Assembly: GCF_002234675.1 (NCBI RefSeq)
Contig: NC_019862.2
Span: forward strand, 26,284,160 to 26,348,159
Direction of reading: 5' to 3'
Origin: Oryzias latipes
Lineage: Eukaryota > Chordata > Actinopteri > Beloniformes > Adrianichthyidae
DNA: 64,000 nt
Shown here: piece after piece, positions 12,548 to 26,290 of the stretch
Layout: every line of letters starts with the position of its first letter
How positions within the stretch are numbered: position 1 is the stretch's first letter
The notes under the pieces: model-generated
The model's input: the letters and a program-made list of their open reading frames with translations, nothing else
Databases searched by the model: none
Told to the model about the DNA's origin: nothing
Program-made: the position numbers and the translations under genes

Positions 12548-15500
12548 TAAATACATTTGGATCTCTGTAATGAACGAACCGTGTGGTCAGCTTCTAAACA
12601 TATTAAATCATCTATTTCTTTTAAAATTATAAAAATGTCAAAACCTTTTTGTATTATGAGCATTGTTTTCCTATGTGGTTTTTTGATAGAGTTACCCAGC
12701 ATGCCTTGATATCACTCAAACAGTTTCTATTTTACTAATTCTTTCAAACAGAAAAATCTTTAACCAAGATAAACAAATTAACAGTTTTGAGAGGGGAAAG
12801 ATACATTTTTGGTCAACACATGCACAGAAAGTGCAGTTTCATAACATACTCTTGTTTGTACTTTATTTAATCTGAGTTGTTCAACATGGTTACAATGGTG
12901 CTCATGTTTACCATTATTAGTAAGACAAATCAAACGTTTTTTTCATGCAAAATTTCAAACGCCTCATGATGCCAACGCCACATAATTGTGTAATTCCGAA
13001 CATACCTGCTGAAAAACAGAACAGGCTAAGATGGATGATGCCACATAAAGTTGGATCAAGATGACATGTTACTGAAAACCACATTTGTAGCGCCAAATAA
13101 ACTCACAGAAATGTGTTTCGTTTTTTTCTCTTTGTCACTGCAGACATCCAGCTGTTCAACAAAACGCATAAAAAGTCCATTTTATTTTTTTGACATTACT
13201 TTTTTTAATAAGAAAACAAAGTCAACAACCAGCAAAAGTAGTGTATCTGTTTATTTCCGCTAAAACGCCAAAGTGCATCTTTGAGCCCTTCTGCTCAGCC
13301 CTTTATAATATCTGCAGCATGCTCCAGTTCCTTGATTCACATTCTCCCATGAAATTTGCATCAACTGATGTCATGCAGGTGGTGCATTTGTGCAGCAGTG
13401 GTGCTGCGACCTCAAATACAAAGTCTTCTTTAGACATGACATCACATTTAAAACGTATAATGTAAGAAAAAAAAACTTGCTTTCATTGTAGCAGCAAGAG
13501 GTTAATAAAAGGGTGATGACACACTGCTTTCAATTTCATATATGAGTGATGTGAGGGATCAACCTCCCAGCTCCACGCTGATGACTAAGAGGAAGTCCTG
13601 GGAAAACATGGAAAGTATTTTGAAAATTCATTTAAAGGAAGTTCAGACAATGACTTTGTTTGCACTTTTGGAAGTAAAACAAAATACCAGCTTAATCAAA
13701 GTTCTGCCCAATGAACTTGAATTGGGTTCATTTTTAAACTGCGCCATTAGGAGAGATGTGACTATCTGAAAATATTACATTTTGACTTTTCTCTCTTACT
13801 GACTAGCATTTTGGTGCTTATTATTGCGTAGGATAGGGAAGCTCCCTTGGTGAGAATGGCACTGACCTTCCAGTCAATTCTTGCCATTCACGCTGAAACC
13901 ATAATGAGGGTTTTCCTTCCAGAGGCTTCTCTGCAGAAGCTCCCCAGATGACCGCGGGAAATGGAATCTTGTGAAAGGATCAAAACAAGTCGAGAGTTGT
14001 AAATGGTTTGAGTTTCCGACAAAGACAATGTGCCAGATTCCCGTGCCTTGAGGGACACAGTTGTATCACAAAGAATCCTCTGTCTGCTTAATATGTGCAT
14101 GCAGGAACACACCCATTTTTTTACATGCATACACACTCCCATAGATCTGTATGATCCATCTATATTCTTTTGCAAGCCTACGTGTACACACACACATTCA
14201 CTTGGAGTTTAATAATAGCCACGAGCTCCTGGGAAAGAGTGAAGGTTTGGATGTCAGTGATTTTCAAGTGGAATTTTCTTCATACCTGTATGTCAGAGCT
14301 TGGTGGATTTCATGCCTCTGCATATCCTCCACTTGTGTGCAAACACACACAAGAGTGTGTGTACTCCCATGGGCCTTAAGGCAGCATCCAAAGTTTAACA
14401 GTAACCTGCTTTTTGGGAGGGAAACTTCAGGTGCATTTGCGTGGAAATTCCGTTGGTGCCCTTGTGAAGGTGTGTTAGCGCACGTGGGTGTGTGTTTTTG
14501 TGGCCAGGGTCAGGCAGCCCATTAGCAAAACATCCCCTGATCTAATTGCCTCCCTGCAGCAGTCCGTTTGACAGCTCTGTAATCTACAGTTGCTCCCAAG
14601 CCTCCTCATGGTAGGTCCGCTGTGTGCATGGGTGTGCTGGCATGTGTGCACACAAGAGAACACTTCCTTCCTCTGCGTCTCTGTGGGCACAAATACGTTT
14701 CATACGACACTAGCTTCAGCGAGAAAAAGTTGTTTTGCCCTCAAATTCAAACCAAAACGACTAAACTGTTGGAGTCACGTGCTGGCGGCGTGTGTGTGGA
14801 AACTCTAAACTTGAAAAGTCCAGCTGCTGCAGCTGAAGTTGTCATCAAGTCATGCTTGAAATATTTTACTTCATGCCACTAAGCACTGAGATTTCCAACA
14901 ATGAAAGACAATTTTATGTGTTTCATTCCCTTAAGAACAAAAATTGGAAAGATCTTTAAAAAAGCGATGATTTCTACAAATTCGCACTTGATACACAAAA
15001 CAGACCAAGTGACCACACACTTGAAAGTAGAATTTGTATGATTTAATTTCTCAGTAAAACTATGAAACAGCCAGAGCTATCCTTGATCAAAGCCCAACGT
15101 CTCAGTCATAACTTGGCCTTATGGACAATGGACAATCAGAGCGCAGTTTGTGTGGGAATCATATGGGCATCCTAAAATCTCTGAGGTATCACCTGCACAC
15201 CCTGAAAGTCGTCTTTCTTCCATTTATAAAGTCATTGTAGAATCTGAACAGATATTCTATTTCTTAACTGGATTTCCACCTTAAACCCCCTTTGTCCCCT
15301 TCGTGGTAAGAGCCCTGAAAATACTTTGCTCAACCCATAGACATGTCTCTATCTTTGCAGTTGCAACTGCAGGATTAAATGTTTGAATCTACTATCTTGA
15401 GGCTTTTAGCACGCACTCTCTGTCCCGCTTTCACACAAACACATTCTACATTTATAGCAAGAGCGGGGGAACAGAAAGAGAAGTTAGCTTAATACAGAAC

Positions 15501-18084
15501 GCTTTCATCTTTCCCACAGGCAGGCTGTGAGGTGTCTTATCTCTCAGGCTAGGCCTGGCTATCTAAAGTAAACCACAGTGTCTGCAAAAAGAGCTAAAAT
15601 TGATGGTGCAGTCCAGTTTCTGTCTGTTAAACATTAGTCCCAGGAATCCCCCTTGGCTTTGTGTGGGATAATGTGAAAGGATGTGTGTGCCTGGGTGTGT
15701 TTGTGTGTGTGTTTGCAGCCATCGGGAGATTTCCAAGAAGATAGCACCTGTTCAGAGAACAGGGAAATAAACATTCCTGAAGACTTTCAGTCTAACAAGT
15801 GTTTGGGACGGTCCAGGCTGTAATAAAAAGCAGGAGTAAAGTGGTGGAAAGACAGAAAAGAGGACAAGAAGCTCCTCACACAAAGTCAGTGTTTTCTTTG
15901 AAAAGATGACTTGCATCAATATCTGGATGATATTCAGGTCTGGGCTTCTTTATGCACAGAAACAAGTGTTATAGCAAAAATCCAGCGATGGATTTCCAAA
16001 ACCGACAATTTGCATCTTTTTCAGTTCACTGAGAACAAATCACCCACAAAGAATGAAACCCAACACACAACAACTTTTATTGACAGTCACAGGGTCAATC
16101 TGTCCATTTTCCCAGGACTCTTTCAAAACATTGTTTTCTAGACCTGACAGTTAGCGGTGTGGGTGAAACAAAGTGGCTGTTTCAGTTGGAGACCAAAACA
16201 CTCAAGAGTCTGTTTTATTTTGATGTAGCCTAGCAACAGGGCTGTTTCTGCTTACTTCTGTCTCCACCCTCTGGCCCAAAACGCTGTCAGGCTGCCTATC
16301 CACGTGTGCGTGTGCGTGCATGTTCACGAGGGTGTGTGCGTGTCATACATCTGCTTTGCATTGTGAAGGATCTCGGCGAATGGTGGCTCTGTAAGCACTT
16401 GATTCTGCACAGCAAGTCAGAGAGACAGTGAAGCAGCGAGTGGAGGTGGCTGCAGAGAAGTGAGAGGTAAAGACAGTGACATAGAAAGCAAAACGTGTCA
16501 TAAGATCAAAAGAGTCGGGGCAAATGTAGAAGACAGAAAAAAAGGGGAAATGGAGGGTGAGGTTGAATGCTGAAAGGTTTTCCAGCTTTTATTTTGAGCT
16601 GAAATGTTTCTGCCTCCTGTGAATGTTGGTGAGGCAGACTCCACCAATGTTTGCTACACTAGGTGAGGCCCAAAAAGGATGGGCAGGGCCACGCTGGGAC
16701 GGAGATGTCTTGTTGCTGCCAACAGAGGCAAGCACAGGGTTGACTGGGTTCCTTTAGCCTCTCCTGTCCGTACAGTTTACCTCCTGCGCTTTTCTCTTCA
16801 TCCTTGTCTCTTATTGTCCCCCCATCTCTCAATATTTCTTCATTCCAATGGGCATTTCCCAACTCATCCAGCTCTTATATATCTTTCCCAACTCATCATA
16901 GAGACTCGCTTTGCTGCACTAAAAGGAATAAGGCAAAGAATTAGAGAAGAGGTGAAAGAAACAAAGAGCGCACACGAGTTCCCCACTGCAGTGAAACATT
17001 TGGCAAGAGCTCTGAACAATCAAACCTTTAAGGCTGCGCATGGGTGTGTAATTGAGTGTGTGTTTTTGTGTTAGTAAAGGTTGGCATGAACACAAAATAT
17101 CAACTACGGGGTAATTGATCTTTATAAAGTTTGGGGACTGCCAAGAGAGCATTGTGTGCTCATTAAAAAATACATTATATCACAGCTGTGGTGTGTGTTT
17201 CATGTGTGCTTTGTGCACTCACATGTGGTTCTACATGTGCTTTTCAGCTAAACTAGAGTCTTTTCAGTCAAACTTAACCAGCGAGCTGAGCGCCAAGAGA
17301 ACACTTTAGCTGTCAGAGGAGATGGGGATAGGCCTGTAATTACCAAAGAAATCATGCGGTCCAAAACTTTCGGCTTGGAGCGCAGATTGCATGCATATGT
17401 GAGTCCCATTCATTTGTCCATCCCAGTCTGAGATGCATCCAGAAACCCACTTTACATGCTCAGCAAATGACAAGTCACAAGTCACATCACTGGCTGTGTG
17501 TGCATGCTGACACACGCTCCAACAAACCTCCAACCTGGATTAATCAAGAAGACAAGCAAGGTGAGCTTGTTCTTCCTCTTCAGGCTCTTCCAGGGCTCAG
17601 TACAAATCACTCACATGCTTCATGATCCCTGTTTGTTACTGTGAGCTTGGGTTCTCTATGTACTGCATGTGGGGCAACACATTCTGCAGTTCAAATGTGC
17701 ATTGTTTTAGTGTTAGATGGTTTCAAATTTGTTGTGGGTGGCTGCAGACATTCCCGCTTGTTAGTGCAACTGTTTTCAAAGCTCTGCTCTATAGTCACAG
17801 CCACATTGTAAGAGGAAGTACGAAAAGGAAACTCAGGTATGCACTAAAACATCAGGAAATAAATTAGTGTCACGTGCACCAGTGATTGTCTCATACGCCT
17901 GTGGCAGAGATTTTATGTATTTGTTTTTTTTTCATACGTTTCTGGAAAACAAAGCTCTGATCATTTGTCTAGGATGGAACCTCATCTGTGCTGTTGACAC
18001 CCAGGATAGACCATTAAAGACAGAAGACATATTGGCAATGCATAGAGTCTTTAAATGATGGAAGAACCAAGTCTTTTAAATAAA
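12548..18084. other. Noncoding stretch
   Basis: Mixed AT-rich and TG/CA-rich unique-looking sequence. ORFs up to 131 codons (for example 16,679-17,074) have no domain, no splice context and composition no different from their surroundings. No gene seen. Confidence 0.5.
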
Positions 18085-19242
18085 ATAAAGCCCAACTCCA
18101 ATTAAAATTGAGTTTTAATGTGTTCTTGTAGCATTTTTATCATGATGGGGGACATATTTAAAGAAAATTGAAATTGTCTTTCTGAGTACTTCCTTATTCA
18201 TGCATCAGTAGCAGACAAAAAAATTCCCTTGAAACAAGCCTGTAGTTGTGATGTAAGTCCTACAGTCCGCGAGCAACAAGCTCCCTGCTCCGCTCCAGGC
18301 TGATGCATCCTCTTGCAGATCCATGTTTTCCTCGTCTGAGCTGGAATCTGGCTCAAAAGTGTACGGCTGGATAGCTCCAATATTGCTTCGCCATTTTTCA
18401 TGTACCGATAATGTCACGTTGGGGTTGTGAGAGGCTGTAAGCTAGCGGAAGAGCATGCAAAGGAATGATAGGAAGTCAGGGCAAGGCTTAGTCCATACTC
18501 AGCACCAACAGTCTCGTCCACGAGGTGAATTTCTAATAAACTCCTGCCGGTCTGGAGAAACTATGTTCTAGACCCTGTTAACTCCACGGACCGGTATAAC
18601 GTCACGCATAGTTTTCACGGACTGGTCTTAATGATGTAGGCGGATGGTTGTACCAACGCTACGACGAAGGAGGAACAGAAACGTGTCAAGACTAACCCTG
18701 GGCATTTATTTTGGTGCGCAAGACATTGTACATAGCACAGGTGTCATCATTCCCTCCCTTCCCCACACTCATGGTGCAAAAAAGAAATACTGTCTCTGAA
18801 GTGTAGCTTTCTTTTTTTTGGAAGTCGAAGGCTCCTACTCTGTCTCCTGGCTGGGCTTTTCCCCTTGGCAAAGAAACTCTCCAAAGATGATCATTTTGCT
18901 AGCTCCTGGGTTTTATTTTAGCGGTTACCTATTACGTGTCCGAGAAGAGCACCTTGGCCTGCGTCAAGAGTGACATAGACGGATGTAACAGAGAATCGGG
19001 CAATTTTTCAAAATAAAACCTCTTTCAGATTCCGAAATAAATTAAACGGAAGTAACGTCCGTTATTTATTCTTTCTCTGCGGCCCGGTACCAAATGACCT
19101 GCAGACCGGTACTGGTCCGTGGGTCCGGGGCTGGGGGCCGCTGTTCTAGAAAACAACACAAGTTTGGGGATTTGGGATAAAAATAACACAAATATAACTA
19201 CACTTTGAAAATAGATCAAAAGATGATCAGAGTGAGACTTAA
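18085..19242 (-). mobile_element. Family-1 TTAA MITE, copy B, split by a hAT element
   Basis: Minus-oriented copy. The outer ends are 'ataaagcccaactccaat' (18,085) and 'gatgatcagagtgagacttaa' (to 19,242). The minus strand encodes GAIQPYTFEPDSSSDEEN at about 18,320-18,385, the in-frame version of the small coding-like segment found in copies C and D. The copy is interrupted at 18,573-19,142 by a separate hAT-like element, so its two halves are 18,085-18,572 and 19,143-19,242. Confidence 0.75.
18573..19142. mobile_element. hAT-like element inserted in MITE copy B
   Basis: It is flanked by a perfect 8-bp duplication GTTCTAGA (18,565-18,572 and 19,143-19,150), the target-site length of hAT transposons. 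The ends share an inverted 'cacggacc(g/a)gta' motif near 18,583 on the left and 19,110 on the right. The right-end sequence rich in 'ggtccg' and 'gggccg' is characteristic of a widespread fish hAT MITE. No transposase is encoded in its 570 bp. Confidence 0.8.
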
Positions 19243-20939
19243 ATAAAAGTTTCTGAAACAGAGTGGCAATCTGAGGAGATTTCCTGCGTTTCTGTGTTGG
19301 ATGGAAAAATGTGGCTGATTTAAAGAGTCTTTAAATCTTTTAATAAGAAATAACTCATTAATGTATTTGTACTGAGACGTTAATGTCGACACGTATCGAC
19401 ACGCTGTCAAACATGTTCAAATGTTATTGTTACTAATTAGGAAATGTTACGGCTACATTCACACCGACCAGTTCCCGTTCTCTGGAAAAACCTCACTGCT
19501 GCTCAAACCCAATTTCAGTTTGTCATTTCCATTATTGATGTTGTGGGTTTGAAAACACTCAGAGCATCTTTGATATGCAGCACTCATTCTTGCAGTGTCA
19601 CAGTGTACTTCAGGTGTCACGTAACTCATATACGCAGGACGTTCCCCTTCACTTCATCATTAATCCTCCAGGATCAGTGAGTCAGTTTGCCTCCTTTTAA
19701 ATCACTCAGGACTAGCAATAACAGAGCAAAGTTTGGGTCAGAGTGAGGAGCTTGAAATTGTTTTCCACACCAAAGACAGAAGCAGATCCTGTTGACCATC
19801 TACTCTGGAAAATGTTATGTCCAATTACTATTCAAGATAATCACATTTGGAGTTGAAAACATTAAATTGACATAAGAAATGTTAACCCTATACAAGCATT
19901 CACATCATGTTTAATAGGTAAATTCCTAAGACCCCTATTTCATTTGCATGGTTCAACATTTTTCTTGTAAACCTATTGTATTTTTACGTGGTCTATGCGT
20001 TTTGCCCTGTAGTGGATTATCTTTCCGCTAGGGGCAGTAGGAGGGCTTTTCCTGGTCATTTTAAAATGTCCGATTCCAATAAATCTTAAAAAGACTTTTG
20101 GCGGAAAATGTTTGACTAATTTTCAAAACGTCTTGGTGAGAACAACCCATGTCTTTTCTTTTAATGACTACTTGATGTCTTGAAAGAAAACAATTTTTGT
20201 TGATAATTAATTCTTTTCAAAACAGTTACACCATGTAAAAATTTTATTCAAGACATGTGAGTAACTAAGATGTTTTTTTCCTGAAGACTCATGTCCACTT
20301 TTTACATCTTAAACCAACATTGATGTGAGGAAATACCTACCAAATCACAGTGGTTTATAATTGATACTATGTATATCTCATAAAAAACTACTGGTACATT
20401 GCTAAATTATTTTTGTGGTTTTCATCAATTTAAAAAACTTCAATTTTCTCTCAGTTCTTTGATGTATTGAGCTTTACAGGGTTTAGCCAAACTAAACAGC
20501 CTTTTTCTTTAAATCTGAAATTCAAGTCATATTTGCCATAGTTCTGTTGAACTGTGCCAAACCGCGGCTGTTCACCCCTCACAACTCCCTTCACTCCTGT
20601 TGCTTTTCACTCTACTAGAGCGTGGATGAATGAATTCATAGTTGGTCAATTTTTCAGCTCTGTGGACGTCGGCCTGACATGACATCACAGACATCACAGA
20701 GCCCCAACCTTTGGAATTAGACAAAAAAAGCTTCACAGTTTTTGGAGCATGCCCAGTACAGCAGTTCTATGGGTTCAGTGGTCAGCTGTTAAGAAAATAC
20801 CCTCTAAAATACAAACTAAATAAAAAATATCCTCAGTAAAGCCATTCTGGATTATGAATATGCTTTGTATTTCTAAAGTATATCGAAATAAACCAGTCTG
20901 TCAATTTGACAGCATGCTAAGTTGGCAGAGCTGAGGTCA
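19243..20939. other. Noncoding stretch
   Basis: AT-rich sequence. No gene or recognised element seen. Confidence 0.5.
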
Positions 20940-22200
20940 AGAACTGAGGTCATACTAGGTCCTAAAATCCTCAGAGATGCTCTGTCTGCTCAGTCTCCCT
21001 GGATGGCATAAGTATGGCCCCCAATTCCACAGTTAGAAACCTTGGAGTTTTATTTGACCAGGATTTGTCATTTCAGGCTCACATATCTCAGGCATGTAGA
21101 ACTGCCTTTTTTTTCCCTGTGGAATATTGCTAAGATCAGAAATATACTTTCTAGGAGTGATGCTGAAAAACTCATCCATGCGTTTGTTACGACTGGATTA
21201 CTGTAACTCCTTGTTAGCAGCGTGTCCTAAGAGTTCCTTAAGAAGTCTCCAGCTTGTTCATAACGCAGCAGCTAGATTGTTATCAGGAACTAGCAGAAGA
21301 GATCACATCACTCCTGTGTTAGTTTCACTTCACTGGCTCCCAGTTGATTCTACAATCAAGTTCAAAATCTGCACTCAAAGTTAGACTGAAAACGTTCCTC
21401 TTTGGACAGGCATATTGTCAGACTAGCTAGTATTCAGAGATTATTAACTGATGTGTTAATGTGTTTAAATTAAACTAAATAACAATAAAAATAAAGTTGT
21501 TAGTAGGCTGCTAGAAGTTAAAGCTGGGGTAGCTATGGTGCTCTGGGGTTCTGTCCTATTTTCTCATCTACTTCTATCCTCCTCTCCTCTATTCTTGGTC
21601 ATTATTCATTATTTAGTTCCCTCTGTTTGGTGCTGTGCGATTCATGTACTGTCCCTCTTTCCCCTCCTGGGGACTGGGAGTGCTTCCAGATTCCAGTTGG
21701 CTCATCCGTGCTCCTGTACCTGACCGTGTACCTCGTCTCTGCTCCTGCTCCTACACCTGGCTGTGGATCCTGTCTCCGGCCCGAATTGCGCCCCCGACTG
21801 TCCCCCCAACTCCGTCTGGATGAAGCTCGTCTGATGGACTTTAAAAATGTAGTTGTAGAGTTAGATAAGTTAATTCTTCTCTATGATTTCTGGTAAATCG
21901 CCTGTCCGTCCTGGGGGAGGATCCCTCCTTCATGTGGGCACCCCTGAGGTTTCTTCATTTTTTCCGGAATCCGTTTTTTTTAGGGGTTTTTCCTTACCGC
22001 AAAGGGGGGTCTAAGGGCAGGGATGCCAGTATAGTTTAGTCTGTTTGGTTAGTTCAATTTAGTATTTTCCCATTGAATTCTATGTATTTATGATCCTTTT
22101 GATTTTATGTTTAACTTTTTCAATTACCTATACGAAAGCCCATCGAGACGACTGTTGTTGTGAATTTGGGCTATACAAATAAAATTGAATTGAATTGGAT
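20940..22200 (+). mobile_element. L2-type (CR1 group) LINE, 5'-truncated 3' end
   Basis: Remnants of the C-terminal part of a non-LTR reverse transcriptase are readable. They include RNLGVLFDQDLSFQAHISQA (about 21,036-21,095), a frameshift, then LDYCNSLLAACPKSSLRSLQ and LVHNAAARLLSGTSRRDHIT (about 21,194-21,315), ending near 21,390 with an internal deletion before 'LKTFLFGQ'. A long C-rich 3'UTR follows, with a closing tail of 'aaataaaattgaattgaat' (about 22,177-22,197), typical of fish L2 elements. It has many lesions and is dead. A minus-strand copy of the same tail lies at 52,015-52,290. Confidence 0.8.
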
Positions 22201-24498
22201 AGAGCCAATTCATTTGCAGTAAAAAAAAAAAATAGTAAATAGTAGCATTTGTGTTATTATTACCACCAATCTGATATTTACCATACAAGAAAGGGATGCC
22301 AGCCTAATGTTTCTCCCCAAACTCAAGCAAAAATAAAGGAGCTAGTAAATCTTTTGGACATATCTCAAAAACCTCAAACACCACACAATGTAACCACAAA
22401 GCAAATCTTGATCATCAATAAAAATAGGGAAAGCCCTCTGCTCTAGTCAAACGTCTTCAAATGTTACTACCCAACTGTTTATGTCTTCCAGCATATTTTA
22501 TTTTAGTCGTAGAAATGATCAGCAGATATGCTCTAAATAGTATCCATTAATGTGGTTCTTTTGAAGTCTCCAGGCTGCAAACACACAACCCGCACTCATG
22601 CCGACACATGGATCCAATTGATTACTCTGTGTTCAGAAGGTCTAGTTCAAGAAAGAAATCTGCTTGCTGTCCTTTCTTGACTTAAGCTTTCTCTGACACA
22701 CACAGTCCCACCCCCCACCCCCCCACACACACACACACTCACTCAGTCACACACTCAGCCAAACACATGCAGACACAAAGCCCTGCTAGGTTAAAGGCCT
22801 GTGGGCAGGAATATCAGAGATAGTTGGTGCTTTTGCTGCACTTAGCGGCTCGGTATTCCCTTACCATAACAACATCCAATCACCTGCCAGCTCCTGACCC
22901 CTGACCCAAGCTGCAGTGCTGAGGATAGAGAGATGGAGAGCATACCAGTGCGGGGCAGGGCGGTCTACAAGTCACTGAGTTGAAAGGCTCTGGCTCACCT
23001 CCAGGCGGGGAGACCTCAACAAAGCCTGTAACCCCTCAGCAAACATGACTGATTAGAGAGAGACAGAGGGAGGCTGTTAGCTGTTCATCGATACACTACA
23101 TTAGGGGGGGTAGATGGATGACTATCTTTTCATTACATATGTGGATAGATGAACCTCCCTGAGGGATTTCCCCTCCTTTCACTCCAACATATCTGCACCT
23201 CACTCCTAACTTTCCCTTATCTTTTTTTTTTTTCCTTTCTCCTCCTCTCTGCTTCTGTTATCATCCCTGTCCGTCCTGTTTCATCAGTTTGGGGGAGATT
23301 TGAAATGTAGCATCTGCTATGAAATGATTTTGTGTCTTGTCTGTGGGGGGGGAAAATAGATGTTTGATCAAGTCAGCTCATTTCCAGTAATTCAGCTGCC
23401 ATTGTGTTTAAATGTCAACATTTTCAAGAACTGTTGCAACATTCCACAGAATGTAGTGCCATGTTGTCCTTTTATCAATCCATTTTCTGCCAGCACGTCT
23501 GATTTTTCTTTCTCTTACTCCTCTCAGTATCCAATTACAGTCATATTTGGAGAAGGACAAACATTTAAAGGTGTTAGAGGTGGAAATTACAGTCAGGGAA
23601 AAAGCAGACCTCATGACTCAGTACTTTATCAGCAGAGCGGTTGGTCCTTGCAGCTATTTGAAAGTGGAGTCTCACGTGTGTGCGTGTCTGTTTTGTGTGT
23701 GGACACGCAATCGAAACAAATGTCTTACCGTCCTGGGTCCATTTCTTCCAATAAGCTTTTAGTTTAAACTCGTGGCTGCCTTCATCATTTAGAGGAAACT
23801 GTAAACAGGCATCACCGAGCATGTGCACTGAGGAGAGTCATCACTTACTGTTTCCAGTCACTGAGCACATAAATGCTCCATCAGACTTGCTATAAATTTT
23901 GAGGCAATGAGCCAATTACCAGAAACGCTTCTGAAGAGACTTTTACTGTGTTGGCTTTTTATTATGTGCTGGGATTCACTGTGGAATGAAATTGTTTAAT
24001 TGCGCTTCTTGCTTCTGTCTTGTCATCGCCTCGGTTTCAATTTTTCCTGATCCTTTATCACTCCTGTGTGTGCACGTTTGGCATGTCCGTGTGTTATCTA
24101 CCTGTATTTCAACAGCCAGATAAATAGTGTCAGAGGAGGATTAGGTGTTCATCTGTTAGAGTTTAACCTGGGATTAGAGGTGAAGAAATCCCTGAAAGGT
24201 TTTCACCTTTTTGAGACAGACCATAGAGTGTGTGTGGGCTTGTGTCAGAGGGAGCAGCAGCTGTGTGTCTGAAGGCTCCGCTTGCTTGCTCAAAGTTTCC
24301 AGCCTGGCATATTCAGAGGAGCTAATGTGGAACACCTGGATAAGTCATGCTGGACTCATTTAATTAAAAGGTGATCTAAAATTAGGTTTCCTAAAATCAA
24401 TAGATTTGCAGAGCTGAAAACACATTACAGACCTGCAATTTTCTCTCTTCTTAACTGATTGGAAGTTGCTGCAAATAAATGGAAAGATAGACGTATTC
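22201..24498. other. Noncoding stretch with CA-rich simple repeats
   Basis: A CA-rich low-complexity run lies at about 22,690-22,745. The ORF at 23,360-23,767 has no recognisable domain. The segment 24,290-24,420 has TAAT cores and could be regulatory, but this is not demonstrable here. Confidence 0.5.
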
Positions 24499-24934
24499 CT
24501 CAAAGGCTCACTGGGATGAAAACAATTTAACATGTTATTGTGGCACTTTTCTCATGATGGGGAACATACATAGAGAAAATTAAGCTTTAAATTGCATTTC
24601 TGAGTATTTTTTGTTTAAATCGTGAATAAGGAGCAGGCAAAAAAAAAGTTCGAAAAAGATTGTAATTGTTATGCAGAAACTATGCTGGGCGGGAAACAAT
24701 ACACAAATAGATCCATGCACGTTTTTGTTCTCCTTGTCTGAGCTGGCATGTGGGTCAAAACTGGACAGCAGGTAGCTCCCACCCACAACTCAGAGGTGAA
24801 TTTCCAATAAACACCTGCCGCTCTGCAGAAACGATGTCTTAGGAAACGACACAGGTTTTTGGTTTTAGCTTAAAACAGCATACTTAATAGAACACTTTTA
24901 AAATTGATCCCAAGATTGTCGGACTGGGTCTTTA
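24499..24934 (-). mobile_element. Family-1 TTAA MITE, copy C
   Basis: Minus-oriented. Termini resemble 'caaaggctcactgggatg' (left) and 'ggactgggtctttat' (right), with TTAA decayed on both sides. The minus strand at about 24,700-24,785 reads SSFDPHASSDKENKNVHGSI, aligned with the coding-like segment of copies B and D. A block equivalent to 'ctcagaggtgaatttc' (about 24,789) is shared with copies B, G and H. Confidence 0.7.
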
Positions 24935-25870
24935 TCATTAAATGGGTTCAGTCCCACCTTTCAGCGTATCTGATAGTTTCATTGGGTTGGGATGTAGCAT
25001 GAAGAAAACATGAATCTATGTTAATTTAAGCAAAATAAACCAGCTATGCAGGCAATAAAGGAATTACACTACATTCTGGACATGCAGAGGGGTGTTCAGC
25101 TTTTTAGCTTTTTGAGACAAACGGGGTGAAAAGAAATCTGAGTTTAGGTCTAAAGCGATACGCAGGAGAGAGGAAGGAAGATAAGTTGTTTTTTTTGACA
25201 AAGACTACCTGTCAAATAAATAATGAACTCTGGTAGACCATCGGTCAGCCTAAAATAGATACTAACAGTGTAAGAATGTCAATGAAGGGCGGAGAGGTGA
25301 AGGAGGGATTCCCACAGAACTCACAGCTTGGTGTGATATCAACAAACTTAAAGTCACACTTACGGTCAAGTTCACAACAGGGTTTGGCTTTGTCACTCAC
25401 TAGATGTTCTGGATCTAACGTGTCCTTATTTTACCTCTGTTTTGCATATGTGGGTTCCTTTTTATTCAATTTGTCCAAATGCATTCATGCAAAAACTAAA
25501 CAAGTATTTTGGCAGTGTCTTGACCCATTGTATAAGGATCTGTGTTGTTTGTTTTTGTGTTCATGTTTACTCATTTAGTGATTGCTTCTGTCTCTTTACA
25601 TCATGACTGGTTTTTGTTATAATGTTTGTTTCAGTGCACGGAAACAGTGCTCATGTGAGAAAATGTGAGAATAATTTGTTTTTGTGTCTGCTCTTGTGCT
25701 TTTTTTTTTATTTCAAAATTCTCAAAATGCTTTTGGTTCTTTTTCTTTGGGATCCTTCACCAAACATGGCATATCTTGCACATAAAGAATTCCCTTGATC
25801 AGGCTTTTTTGGTTACAAAGGTTAGATAAAGCTCAAATCCAATCGTAAAACAACTAACGAGTCAGATTAT
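24935..25870. other. Noncoding stretch
   Basis: No gene or clear repeat seen. Confidence 0.5.
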
Positions 25871-26290
25871 TTAAAGACCCACTCTGATCTACTTTTGAAA
25901 GTGTTTTCATTCATTCATTCATTTTCTTAACCGTTTTTCCCTTTCGGGGGTCACGGGGCTGCCGGAGACTGTCCCGGCCACTTGTGGGCGAAGGCAGGGA
26001 ACTCTGTGTTTACGCTCTGTCCCACTTGCTTACAGCCCCTCCCACCCCTTGCACAGTACTGGGGCAACAAAAATGGTGAGCAATAACGGAGCTATCCAAC
26101 CCCACAGTTTTGAGCCACATACCAGCTTAGATGAGGAAAACAAAGACGTACATGGATCTAGTCGTCTACAAGTGAATAGATCAGAATGGTGCAGAGCAGG
26201 GACCTTGTCACCCATCCATTATATTTTTCATATCACAAATACAAGCTTTTACAAACTGCATTTTTTCGTCTGATCCTGATGCACAAGCTT
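25871..26290 (+). mobile_element. Family-1 TTAA MITE, copy D, with coding-like segment
   Basis: Begins with TTAA and 'agacccactctgatctac', the best preserved left terminus. At 25,915-26,000 it carries the short dispersed repeat also seen at 6,895, probably a later insertion. From ATG 26,073 an open frame runs to about 26,270 and reads MVSNNGAIQPHSFEPHTSLD, followed by EENKDVHGS and then RSEWCRAG. The IQPxxFEP start with a later SEWC motif resembles the start of the multicopy fish 'P2X7-like' proteins (known from memory, not searched). The right terminus is missing. Confidence 0.65.

Noticed and set aside
16679..17074. 131-codon ORF
   Set aside because: No domain, mixed low-complexity composition, no promoter or splice context.
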